This document shows, piece after piece, positions 25,714-33,203 of a DNA stretch of 64,000 nucleotides. The DNA is taken from assembly GCF_000308495.1 (NCBI RefSeq), contig NZ_BAFU01000015.1, positions 1-64,000 of the forward strand, written 5' to 3'. Each line of letters begins with the position of its first letter. The first letter of the stretch is position 1. The translations under genes were made by a program, and so were the position numbers. Source of the stretch: Nocardia brevicatena NBRC 12119 (GTDB lineage Bacteria > Actinomycetota > Actinomycetes > Mycobacteriales > Mycobacteriaceae). A model generated the notes under the pieces. It was not told where the DNA came from and ran no database searches. It was given only the letters and a program-made list of their open reading frames with translations.

Positions 25714-25757
25714 AGTTGTACAACTCGAACCAACAAAATACTAGAGTGAATTCTAGT
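25714..25757. promoter_or_regulatory. Two palindromes in SDR/TetR divergent promoter
   Basis: AGTTGTACAACT (25714-25725) is a perfect 12-bp palindrome. ACTAGA-GTGAAT-TCTAGT (25740-25757) has perfect 6-bp outer arms and AAA/TTT flanks. The latter strongly resembles the KstR operator form (CTAGAAC..GTTCTAG), fitting the KstR-like HTH of the adjacent regulator. Confidence 0.65.
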
Positions 25758-25775
25758 TTTCACGGAGGTGATGCT

Positions 25776-26393
25776 GTGCCGCGTATAGCGGAGTCACGGG
25801 AGCCGGGTAGGGCGTCCACGACGAGACAGCACGCGCGTCGACACGCGATCCTGCGCTCGGCCGTACGGCTCGGAGAAGAGCACGGCCTGGAGCATGTCCA
25901 GATGTCCGACGTCGCGGCGGCCGCCGGAGTGGCGCTGGGGACGCTGTACCGCTACTACCCGTCCAAGCACCACTTGTTCTCCGGTGTGTTGGAAGCCGCG
26001 GTACGGGATCTGCCGGTTCCGGCCGAGAAACCCGACGACCCGGTCGCCGCGGTCGCCGATTACCTCGCGAGAGCGATAACCGGACTGCTGCGCCGGCCCA
26101 ATCTGGCCAGAGCCATGCTGGTGTCCGCCAACGCCGTGCGCTCGTCCGGTACGGTCGCGGTGGACCCCATGATGCGCGACCGCATCATCGCCGTCGCGGG
26201 TATCGCCGAACCCACGGCCGAGGACCAGCGGCTCGCCCGCCTGGTGGAACAGTGCGCCTACGGCATCCTCACCTGGGCCACGGCCGGCCAACTCGAGATG
26301 ACCGAAGCCGCAGCCGATATACGCCGCGCCTGCGCATTGCTGCTCGTTCCCTGGGCACAGGATCGAAAAGAGCAACCCGGCGCCGGGCCGTAG
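25776..26393 (+). CDS. TetR-family regulator, KstR-like
   Basis: 205 residues. The HTH MSDVAAAAGVALGTLYRYYPSK is nearly the KstR type (VALGTLYRYFPSKHHL), and the ligand domain is all-helical. KstR regulators repress sterol or lipid catabolic genes and bind acyl-CoA effectors. The GTG at 25776 is preceded by GGAGGTGAT; longer starts would include both upstream palindromes in the coding region. It probably controls itself and the divergent SDR-LLM-SnoaL operon. Confidence 0.9.
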   Translation: MPRIAESREPGRASTTRQHARRHAILRSAVRLGEEHGLEHVQMSDVAAAAGVALGTLYRYYPSKHHLFSGVLEAAVRDLPVPAEKPDDPVAAVADYLARAITGLLRRPNLARAMLVSANAVRSSGTVAVDPMMRDRIIAVAGIAEPTAEDQRLARLVEQCAYGILTWATAGQLEMTEAAADIRRACALLLVPWAQDRKEQPGAGP

Positions 26394-26513
26394 CAATGAC
26401 CGCGGCCAAGGGTCCGCCGCCGCGGCACCGAGGACGAGTCCCATGACGGTACTTTTTCTGCCCCTACGACCGTGGTCTTGAGGCCCCCGGTCCGGCCGTG
26501 TTCCGATCGGGCG

Positions 26514-26795
26514 GTGCAGCCTCCGCTCGACCACAGCCGGACCGACGCCCCACCAGAACTCGTAGAACAGCTGCGCGCCTACTTCAGCGCGATGACAGCG
26601 ACCCCACTACGACCGGACGACGACATCTTCGAGCTCGGGCTGGTGAATTCCCTTCGCGCGCTGGAGATCGTGGCCCATGTCGAGCGGACATTCGCCCTCG
26701 AGGTGGATGTCGACGATCTGGAACTGGACAACTTCCGCACCGCCGCACGGGTTGCCGCGTTCGTGACGAAGAAGCGGGGAGCTGCGGACCGTTGA
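26514..26795 (+). CDS. Discrete acyl carrier protein, FkbJ-like
   Basis: 93 residues, acidic, one carrier domain. The phosphopantetheine Ser is in DDIFELGLVNSLRALEIV, the form seen in stand-alone ACPs of methoxymalonyl- and hydroxymalonyl-ACP pathways. It would carry glyceryl, then 2-hydroxy-3-oxopropionyl and hydroxymalonyl units. GTG at 26514 is the likely start; a longer GTG at 26472 adds non-conserved residues. Its TGA overlaps a TTG that begins the next gene, so a tightly coupled operon starts here. The promoter must lie in 26394-26513. Confidence 0.85.
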   Translation: MQPPLDHSRTDAPPELVEQLRAYFSAMTATPLRPDDDIFELGLVNSLRALEIVAHVERTFALEVDVDDLELDNFRTAARVAAFVTKKRGAADR

Positions 26796-26845
26796 CCAAT
26801 ATCGGAGATCTGATCACGGCGGCGCGCACCGACGCGGCCGAGTGA
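26792..26845 (+). other. N-terminal leader of the acyl-CoA dehydrogenase, cut off by in-frame TGA
   Basis: TTG at 26792 overlaps the ACP stop and opens MTNIGDLITAARTDAAE, then TGA (26843-26845), then the same frame continues with DRVGLPDDIVGAAARAGLLG. In this family a Trp normally stands between the Ala-rich leader and Asp-Arg, so TGG to TGA is the simplest explanation. Confidence 0.7.
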
Positions 26846-26905
26846 GACCGGGTAGGACTGCCCGACGATATCGTCGGCGCGGCCGCACGGGCAGGGCTGC
26901 TCGGG

Positions 26906-27907
26906 TTGGATCGCCCACGGGAACGGGGTGGCCACGGCCTCGACCCGCACGAACTCGGAGAAAACGCCGCCCGGCTCGGTTCGGTATGCACCTCGTTGCG
27001 CAGCCTGCTCACCGTCGGCGGCATGGTGAGCGCGGCCGTGGACCGCTGGGCCACGGCCGCGCAGCGGGCGCACTGGGTGCCGCGGCTGGCCTCGGGGGAA
27101 CTGATCGCCGGACTGGCCGCCACGGAGCCGGGGGCCGGCACCGATCTCGCCGGCGTCGAGACGGTCTTCGAGGACACCGGAGCCGAGACGCGGGTGAGCG
27201 GGCGCAAACTCTGGGTGAGTTTCGGTGTGGTGGCCGATGTGCTGCTGGTGCTCGGCCGGGCCGAAGGCGGACTACAGGCTGCCCTGGTAACCACCGACCA
27301 ACCCGGTGTGACCGTCGAACCGGTGGTCGACCAGCTGGGTATGCGCGGGGCGCGGATCGCGCATATCACCTTCGACCGGGCGCGAGTGCCCCGCGAGCAG
27401 CTCATCGCCCCGGCCGGTTTCGGCCTCGGCCATGTGGTGGGAACCGCGCTGGACCACGGCCGGTACACCGTCGCCTGGGGATGTGTGGGGATGGCGCGCG
27501 CCTGCCTGCACGACGCGGCCCGGTACGCGGTGCGACGGACACAGGGCGGTATCCGGCTCTCCGAGCACGAGAAGATCCGCGCGGGCCTGGGACGCTGCCG
27601 AGTCGAGGTGGACGCCGCGCAGGCATTGTGCGAACGCGCGGCGCGCTATCGGGCGGCCGCGGACCCGGCCGCGATCATGGCCACGGTGGCCGCGAAATAC
27701 GCCGCGGCCGAGGCGGCGTCCGAGGTCGGCGCGCACGCGGTGCAGGTGCTCGGCGCCGCAGGCTGCGCCCCGGACAGCAGGGTGGGGCGTTTCTTCCGGG
27801 ACGCGAAGATCATGCAGATCATCGAAGGCTCCCGCGACATCGCCGAACTGCACCTCGGCGATCAGCTGCTCACCGAGATCGCACAGCGGGAAGGCGGGGA
27901 ATCGTGA
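26906..27907 (+). CDS. FkbI-like acyl-CoA (acyl-ACP) dehydrogenase, N-terminus interrupted
   Basis: 333 residues from a TTG; similarity begins upstream in the same frame but beyond an in-frame TGA at 26843. Acyl-CoA dehydrogenase features are present: LIAGLAATEPGAGTDLAGVE, KLWVSFGVVADVLLVLG, the DHGRYTVAWGCVGMARACL helix, and a C-terminal VLGAAGCAPDSRVGRFFRDAKIMQIIEGSRDIAEL. In FkbI homologues this enzyme oxidises the ACP-bound 2-hydroxy-3-oxopropionyl (or the corresponding) unit to hydroxymalonyl-ACP. Reduced start options (TTG at 26906) mean that expression of a complete enzyme is doubtful unless the TGA is a sequencing error. The stop overlaps the KAS III-like start. Confidence 0.82.
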   Translation: MDRPRERGGHGLDPHELGENAARLGSVCTSLRSLLTVGGMVSAAVDRWATAAQRAHWVPRLASGELIAGLAATEPGAGTDLAGVETVFEDTGAETRVSGRKLWVSFGVVADVLLVLGRAEGGLQAALVTTDQPGVTVEPVVDQLGMRGARIAHITFDRARVPREQLIAPAGFGLGHVVGTALDHGRYTVAWGCVGMARACLHDAARYAVRRTQGGIRLSEHEKIRAGLGRCRVEVDAAQALCERAARYRAAADPAAIMATVAAKYAAAEAASEVGAHAVQVLGAAGCAPDSRVGRFFRDAKIMQIIEGSRDIAELHLGDQLLTEIAQREGGES

Positions 27908-28890
27908 TCGGGATCGGACCCGTGGCAACGTGGTTCCCGGAACATACGCAGCGGGTGCCGGACCTGCCCGAACTCGCCGAACTGCCATCCACGCGGCGCG
28001 GACACGCGCTCTCCCTCGGAATAGAAACCGTGCGCTGCGCCCACGGTGCCACGGAGGCCGACCTCGCCGAGCGGGCCGCCCGCCAGGCCCTGCGGCGGGC
28101 CGGTCTCGACGCCGCCGCCCTGGACGCGCTGCTGTTGGTGCAGGGCCGGGCCCCGAAGTATCTGCTCACCTCCGAGGCGACCCGGCTTCAGCAGACGCTG
28201 GGTGCCGAACGCGCGTTCGTCGCGGGGGTCGGAGAGTTGGGCTGTGTCTCGGTATCGGCGGCGCTGCGGCTCGCGGCGGCACTGCTGCGCGGCGATTCGC
28301 ACTGTCGGACCGTGCTGGTGGTCGCCGCGGCCCGCACGCCGACCCGCGCCCGCTACCGCAGTCCCATGACCATCCTCGGCGACGGCGCGGCGGCTGTCCT
28401 GGTGACCGCCGACGGCGTGGATAGTCGCTATGAGCTCATCGATATCACCGTGCGCAGCGACGGCCGCTATGCCGACCTGTTCCGCATCGACTACCGGGAC
28501 GTGCCCAGCGAGCACTGGGTCGAGGAGTGCGCCGACGAACCGACCTATTCCTTTCGGCTCGCGGTGGAGAGCAGTAAACGGTTCACCGCGATCAACGCGG
28601 AAATACTGGCGCGCAACGGCCTTATCCCCGGGGACATCTCGGCGGTACTCATGCAGAACCTGTCCGCGGGGGCGTTCGCCTTCTGGTCGGAATCCCTCGG
28701 CCGGCGGATCCATCCCCGCTGCGCCGAGAACCTCGCCCGCTACGGACATCTCGGCTCGGCGGATGTACTGATCAATCTGGACGACGCCGCGGCGACCCTC
28801 GCGCCCGGCGCCACCATCCTGCTGCTCAACAGCAGCCCGGTGGCGGCGTGGAGCACGGCAGTGCTGCGGAGAACGGATGTGGGGGTATGA
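27904..28890 (+). CDS. KAS III-like (FabH-fold) protein with altered catalytic triad
   Basis: 328 residues, thiolase-fold of the beta-ketoacyl-ACP synthase III type. The acyl-binding Cys is retained in VGELGCVSVSAALRLAAALL, and LGDGAAAVLVTAD is typical. But the His of the PHQAN motif is replaced (VLMQNLSAGAF), and the Asn of YGNTSAAS is changed (YGHLGSADV). Those residues support decarboxylative condensation, so the protein may only transfer acyl groups, as do KAS III-like acyltransferases in some antibiotic pathways. Coupled by 4-base overlaps at both ends (GTGA, ATGA), within the hydroxymalonyl-ACP gene block. Alternative: a tetronate-type condensing enzyme, because those also act with FkbH and an ACP. 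Confidence 0.83.
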   Translation: MIGIGPVATWFPEHTQRVPDLPELAELPSTRRGHALSLGIETVRCAHGATEADLAERAARQALRRAGLDAAALDALLLVQGRAPKYLLTSEATRLQQTLGAERAFVAGVGELGCVSVSAALRLAAALLRGDSHCRTVLVVAAARTPTRARYRSPMTILGDGAAAVLVTADGVDSRYELIDITVRSDGRYADLFRIDYRDVPSEHWVEECADEPTYSFRLAVESSKRFTAINAEILARNGLIPGDISAVLMQNLSAGAFAFWSESLGRRIHPRCAENLARYGHLGSADVLINLDDAAATLAPGATILLLNSSPVAAWSTAVLRRTDVGV

Positions 28891-31718
28891 CGGCGCAGCC
28901 GGTGGCGGTGAAGTGCCTGGTCTGGGATCTCGACGATACGGTCTGGGACGGTGTGGTGCTGGAACGTGATGGCGCGGCACCCAAACCGGAGGTGCTGCGC
29001 ACCCTGCGGGTTCTGGACGAACGCGGCATTCTGCACGCCGTCGCCGGCCGGGGCGAACTGGCGGCGGCGACCGAACATCTGCGCCGGCACGGCATCGAGG
29101 ACATGTTCTCGGCGATCCAGGTCGGCTGGGGTCCCAAATCGGACGCGGTGCGCGGGATCGCCGAGTCACTGGGAATCGGTATCGACACGGTGGCGTTCGT
29201 GGACAACGACCCGGTCGAGCGCGCCGAGGTCGCCGCCGCGCATCCGGAGGTCCGGTGCTATCCGGCCGAGCAAGTGTCCGAGCTGCCCGAACTGCCCGAG
29301 TTCGTGCCGGCGGCGATCACGGACGAGGCCCGCCGGCGCCGCGACTACTACCGCGCCGAACGGGCCAGACGCACCGGCGAACGGGAATACGCCGGATCCG
29401 ATACGGATTTCCTGGCCTCGCTGGGGCTCGTGCTCGCTGTGCGCCGGGCGACGGCCGCGGACCTCGACCGCGCCCACGAACTCACGGTCCGCACCAACCA
29501 GCTCAACACCACCGGACGCACTTTCGATATCGAGGAACTGCGCGCGCTGTGCGGGTCGGCGGAGCACGAGGTGCTGGTCGCGTCCCTGCGCGACCGGTTC
29601 GGTGGATACGGGACCATCGGCCTGGCGGTGACCGAACGGCGCGGCACCGATTCCGCGCTCCTGTTGATCTTGATGTCGTGCCGGGTCATGTCGCGCGGGG
29701 TGGGTGCGCCGTTCATCCGGTATCTGGTCGAACGGGCCCGCGCGGCGGGGCTGCGGCCGGTCGCCGAGTTCGTGCCGACGCCGGCCAACCGGGTCATGCT
29801 GGTGACCCTGCGGTTCTCCGGATTCGCCGTGGTATCCACGGACGAGGATCGGATGCTGCTCGCCCACGATGCGGCGCACCGGTTTCCGCCCGCCGACCAC
29901 GTTCGGGTGGCGGGCGAGCCGACGCCCGGCGATCCGGTGGCCGCGCTGTTCCGTCAGGTCGAGCGAGTGCCGGAGCGGACCGCGGTGGTGGTGGGCGAGC
30001 GCCGCGCGACATACCGCGAACTCGACGAGGCGACCGCGACGCTGGCCCGACGGCTTGTCGCGGCGGGCGTGCGACCCGGGCAGGTCGTACTGGTGTATGT
30101 GGTGCAAAGCCTGGACACCGTGGTCGGCATGTTCGCCGCGTTGCGCGCGGGCGCGGCCTGGTGCGTGGTGGAACCGGACCATCCGGCCGTCACCTTGCGA
30201 ACCCTGCTCGACGATATCGACTGCGGTGCGGTGCTCGTGTCCGGACAGCGCCCGCCGGCGCTTCCCGAGCAGGTGGCGACCGTGGATATGCGCACCCCGG
30301 TGACGGCGAGCGCCGAACTTCCCGAGACCGTCCCGGCGCAGGCGCCCGCCTATGTGATCACCACCTCGGGATCGACCGGAATCCCCAAGGCGGTCGTCGT
30401 ATCACGGGCCAACCTGGCGTCCATGATCGCGTCACGGGATTACGAGCACTGTGACGGTGAACCACCGGTGACCTTCTCGGTGATGTGCCTGCTGTGGGAC
30501 GCCTGGTTGATGGTGACCGCCTGGGGCCTGACCATCGGGGGGACCAATGTGCTTCCGGACGGTCCCACGCTCGGGAACGCCGACGCACTGGCCGAACTCG
30601 TCGACCGGTGGCGGCCGACCCATCTCGGCGCCACGCCGGCGATGTACCGACTGCTGCTGCCGCGGCTCCCCGAATCGCGGGACACTCTACGGTTGGTTGC
30701 CCTCGCCGGCGAAGCGGTCCCGGTAAACCTCGTCGCGCGCCACCGAGAACTGTTGCCGCGGACCCGGTTCGTCAACGAGTACGGCCCCACCGAGGCGACG
30801 GTCACCTGTATCGCCCACGAGGTGGCGGAGCCGCCCGAGCGGATCGTGCCGATCGGCACGGCGATGCGCGGGTCCGCCGCGTATGTGCTCGACGACAGGT
30901 TGCGACCGGCCCCGCCGGACACCGTAGGGGATCTGTACCTCGGCGGCGAGCAGGTGGTATGCGGCTATGCGGCCCGGCCCGCGGCGACCGCCGGGGTTTT
31001 CGTCGCCGATCCGTTCGCCGCCGCTGCCGGGGCGCGCATGTACCGCACCGGCGATCTGGCCAGTGTCGACACCGCCGGCGCGTTCGAGTTCCACGGCCGG
31101 GTCGACGGCCAGATAAAGGTGCGCGGTGTGCGGGTCGAACTGTCGGCGGTGGAGTCGGTGCTGGAGAGCCATCCGGCGGTCCGGGAAGCGGCGGTTATCG
31201 ATTCGACCGGGCCGGACGGGTCGATGCGGTTGGTCGCCTTCTGTGTTGCCGCCGACGGAATCGTCGAACCGCCCGGCAACCGGGAACTCATCGCCTTCTG
31301 CCGGGCGCAACTCGTCGCCCAGTCGGTTCCGGTCCGGTTCCGGTTTCTCGACGCCATCCCGATCGCCGTGGCGAGTACCAAACGCGACTACGCGGCGCTA
31401 CGGCACCTGGCGTCCGACGATGCGCCCGCCGGTCCGGTCGTATCCCGGGACCGGTGGACAGACGAGGAACGCGCGGTGGCGCTGATCTGGGAAGAAGCGC
31501 TCGGCCACGCCGATTTCGACCGCACCGACAACTTTCTCGATATCGGCGGCGATTCCCATCTGATCGTCCACCTGCATCTGCGTCTGGAAGCGAAATGGCC
31601 GGGCGCGATACGGGTTGGCCAACTGTTCGACCTGACCACGATCGAGGCCCAGGCCACCGCCCTGTCGGCACCCCGGCCCCCCGACGACCCCCCGACGCCG
31701 CTGGCGTTCGAGCTGTGA
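28887..31718 (+). CDS. FkbH-A-PCP fusion: glyceryl transferase/phosphatase fused to NRPS loading module
   Basis: 943 residues. Residues 1 to about 345 are FkbH-like: HAD motif VWDLDDTVWDGV (Asp at 14) and the DNDPVERAEV segment, then a GNAT-like half. FkbH takes 1,3-bisphosphoglycerate, dephosphorylates it and loads glyceryl on an ACP. Residues ~355-835 are an adenylation domain: TTSGSTGIPKAVVV (~491), NEYGPTEATV (~629), YRTGDLAS (~718), STKRDYAAL with the catalytic Lys. A carrier (DIGGDSHLI, ~887) ends the chain. No condensation domain precedes the A domain, so it fits a starter module. My reading of the specificity code, D-A-M-G-A-A-E-V-T-K, does not match a residue I recognise. Fusion of FkbH to A-PCP is unusual. 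Confidence 0.88.
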   Translation: MTAQPVAVKCLVWDLDDTVWDGVVLERDGAAPKPEVLRTLRVLDERGILHAVAGRGELAAATEHLRRHGIEDMFSAIQVGWGPKSDAVRGIAESLGIGIDTVAFVDNDPVERAEVAAAHPEVRCYPAEQVSELPELPEFVPAAITDEARRRRDYYRAERARRTGEREYAGSDTDFLASLGLVLAVRRATAADLDRAHELTVRTNQLNTTGRTFDIEELRALCGSAEHEVLVASLRDRFGGYGTIGLAVTERRGTDSALLLILMSCRVMSRGVGAPFIRYLVERARAAGLRPVAEFVPTPANRVMLVTLRFSGFAVVSTDEDRMLLAHDAAHRFPPADHVRVAGEPTPGDPVAALFRQVERVPERTAVVVGERRATYRELDEATATLARRLVAAGVRPGQVVLVYVVQSLDTVVGMFAALRAGAAWCVVEPDHPAVTLRTLLDDIDCGAVLVSGQRPPALPEQVATVDMRTPVTASAELPETVPAQAPAYVITTSGSTGIPKAVVVSRANLASMIASRDYEHCDGEPPVTFSVMCLLWDAWLMVTAWGLTIGGTNVLPDGPTLGNADALAELVDRWRPTHLGATPAMYRLLLPRLPESRDTLRLVALAGEAVPVNLVARHRELLPRTRFVNEYGPTEATVTCIAHEVAEPPERIVPIGTAMRGSAAYVLDDRLRPAPPDTVGDLYLGGEQVVCGYAARPAATAGVFVADPFAAAAGARMYRTGDLASVDTAGAFEFHGRVDGQIKVRGVRVELSAVESVLESHPAVREAAVIDSTGPDGSMRLVAFCVAADGIVEPPGNRELIAFCRAQLVAQSVPVRFRFLDAIPIAVASTKRDYAALRHLASDDAPAGPVVSRDRWTDEERAVALIWEEALGHADFDRTDNFLDIGGDSHLIVHLHLRLEAKWPGAIRVGQLFDLTTIEAQATALSAPRPPDDPPTPLAFEL

Positions 31719-31730
31719 GCGGAGTATCCG

Positions 31731-33203
31731 GTGTACACCTACCGTGACGACGATATCGCCATCATCGGAATCGGCGCCCGATTCCCCGATGCGGCCGACC
31801 TGCACGAATTCCGCGCCAACCTCGCCGCCGGCCGCGACTCGGTGGGGCCGATGCCCGCCGCTCGAAGCGAGGCGACGGGTATCGGCGATCCCGCCGACTT
31901 CCTGCCGATGGGGCATCTGGTGGATGTGCACGGTTTCGACCACGCGTTCTTCGGGCTGTCTCGACGGGAGGCGGCGCTGATGGACCCGCAGCAGCGGATC
32001 GCGCTCGAACTCGCCCACCGGGCCGTCGAAGACGCCGGCTACAGCGTGGCGACCCTGCGGGAAGCCGATACCGCAGTGGTGTTCAGCTCGCCCACACCCG
32101 CCTACCACGGGATGGCCGTGGATTCCGGGCCGCTCGGCATGCTGGGCAATCTCGGGTTCGGCACCCCCGCACGGATCGCCCATCTGCTCGGGCTGAGCGG
32201 CCCGTGCTACGCCGTCGACAGCGGCTGCAACGCCTCGCTCATCGCCGTGCACCACGCCTGCCGTGAACTGCGCGCCGGGGAGGCCCGGTACGCGCTGGCC
32301 GGCGGGGTGAATGTGCGGGCCAACGGTTCACGGGCCGGTGGGGCCGTGTTCTCCGAGATCGTGTCGCCGAGCGGCCGCTGCCGGGCCTTCGACGCCGGAG
32401 CGGACGGCGCCGCCGGCGGTGAGGGCGGCGCCGCGCTGCTGTTGAGGACCCTGGCGCGGGCCCGCGCCGAGCGTGCGCCGGTGTACGCGGTGATCGGGGG
32501 GAGTGCCACCCTGCACAGCGGGCATTCCTCGGCGACGATCAGCTCACCGAGCGCGTCCGCGCAGATACGGGTGATCGAACGGGCCTGGCGGCAGGCGGCG
32601 GTGTCCCCGCGCGAGGCCGGGTATCTGGAGGCGCACGGTTCGGGGACACGGCTCGGCGACGCGGTGGAGTTGGAGGGTATCGCGGCGGCGTTCGGTCCGG
32701 GTCGCGCCGCCACGCTGCCGATCGGGTCGGTGAAGACGAATATCGGTCATCTCGACCACGCCGCCGGAGTCGCGGGGCTGCTGAAGGCGGTGCTCAGCGT
32801 CGCACACGGGGAGTTGTACGAATCGCTGCACTTCGAGCGGCCGACCGAGGCGGTGGATCTGGCGGCCTCGGGTATCGAGGTGGTGACCGAGACCAGGACG
32901 TGGCTGTCCGACGGCCGCCCGCGACTGGCCGGGGTCAGCTCGTTCAGTCTCGGCGGCGCGAACGCGCACTGTGTGATCGCGCAACCGCCGGCCGAGCCCG
33001 GACCGGATCGGCCGCCCGCTGCGCCGGCCCGGTTGGTGGCGGTGTCGGCCCGCGGCGCCGAGGCGCTGGCCGAACTGTGCGGCGGGCTCGCCGAGGCGCT
33101 GCGCGGCGGTGACCACGGGATTGATGATGTGGCGTTCACCCCTGAATCAGGGCCGCTCCCACTACGACCACCGGTTCGCGGTGGTGGTGGGCAGTACCGA
33201 TGA
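31731..33203 (+). CDS. Modular polyketide ketosynthase, frameshifted at its 3' end
   Basis: 490 residues in this frame, of which about 465 are a modular KS and its linker. Catalytic Cys is in YAVDSGCNASLIA (residue ~166; VDSGCN instead of VDTACS), His residues are in LEAHGSGTRLGD and NIGHLDHAAGVAG. The frame then leaves the expected linker at IDDVAFTP; similarity continues in the next frame (LNQGRSHYDHRFAVV), which starts at 33109. A run CCCC at 33139-33142 with one C too many explains the break. KS and the next gene are therefore best read as one PKS-NRPS protein. It would add the hydroxymalonyl unit to the loaded starter. Confidence 0.88.
   Translation: MYTYRDDDIAIIGIGARFPDAADLHEFRANLAAGRDSVGPMPAARSEATGIGDPADFLPMGHLVDVHGFDHAFFGLSRREAALMDPQQRIALELAHRAVEDAGYSVATLREADTAVVFSSPTPAYHGMAVDSGPLGMLGNLGFGTPARIAHLLGLSGPCYAVDSGCNASLIAVHHACRELRAGEARYALAGGVNVRANGSRAGGAVFSEIVSPSGRCRAFDAGADGAAGGEGGAALLLRTLARARAERAPVYAVIGGSATLHSGHSSATISSPSASAQIRVIERAWRQAAVSPREAGYLEAHGSGTRLGDAVELEGIAAAFGPGRAATLPIGSVKTNIGHLDHAAGVAGLLKAVLSVAHGELYESLHFERPTEAVDLAASGIEVVTETRTWLSDGRPRLAGVSSFSLGGANAHCVIAQPPAEPGPDRPPAAPARLVAVSARGAEALAELCGGLAEALRGGDHGIDDVAFTPESGPLPLRPPVRGGGGQYR

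Noticed and set aside
25707-25775. ATG 25707 as start of the KstR-like TetR regulator
   Set aside because: It would make both palindromes coding; GTG 25776 has a near-perfect GGAGGTGAT.
26843-26845. TGA read as selenocysteine in the FkbI-like dehydrogenase
   Set aside because: The family has Trp, not a redox Cys, at this place and no SECIS-like element was noticed downstream.
26842-28890. A 682-codon forward frame that ends in the KAS III-like protein
   Set aside because: Its N-terminal half is an out-of-frame Arg/Gly-rich reading of the dehydrogenase gene; the real protein starts at GTG 27904.
26514-28890. Tetronate-type pathway (FkbH, ACP, KAS III) instead of hydroxymalonyl
   Set aside because: Both FkbI- and FkbK-like dehydrogenases are present and no acetyltransferase/dehydratase pair for tetronate formation is seen. 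Kept only as an alternative for the KAS III-like protein.
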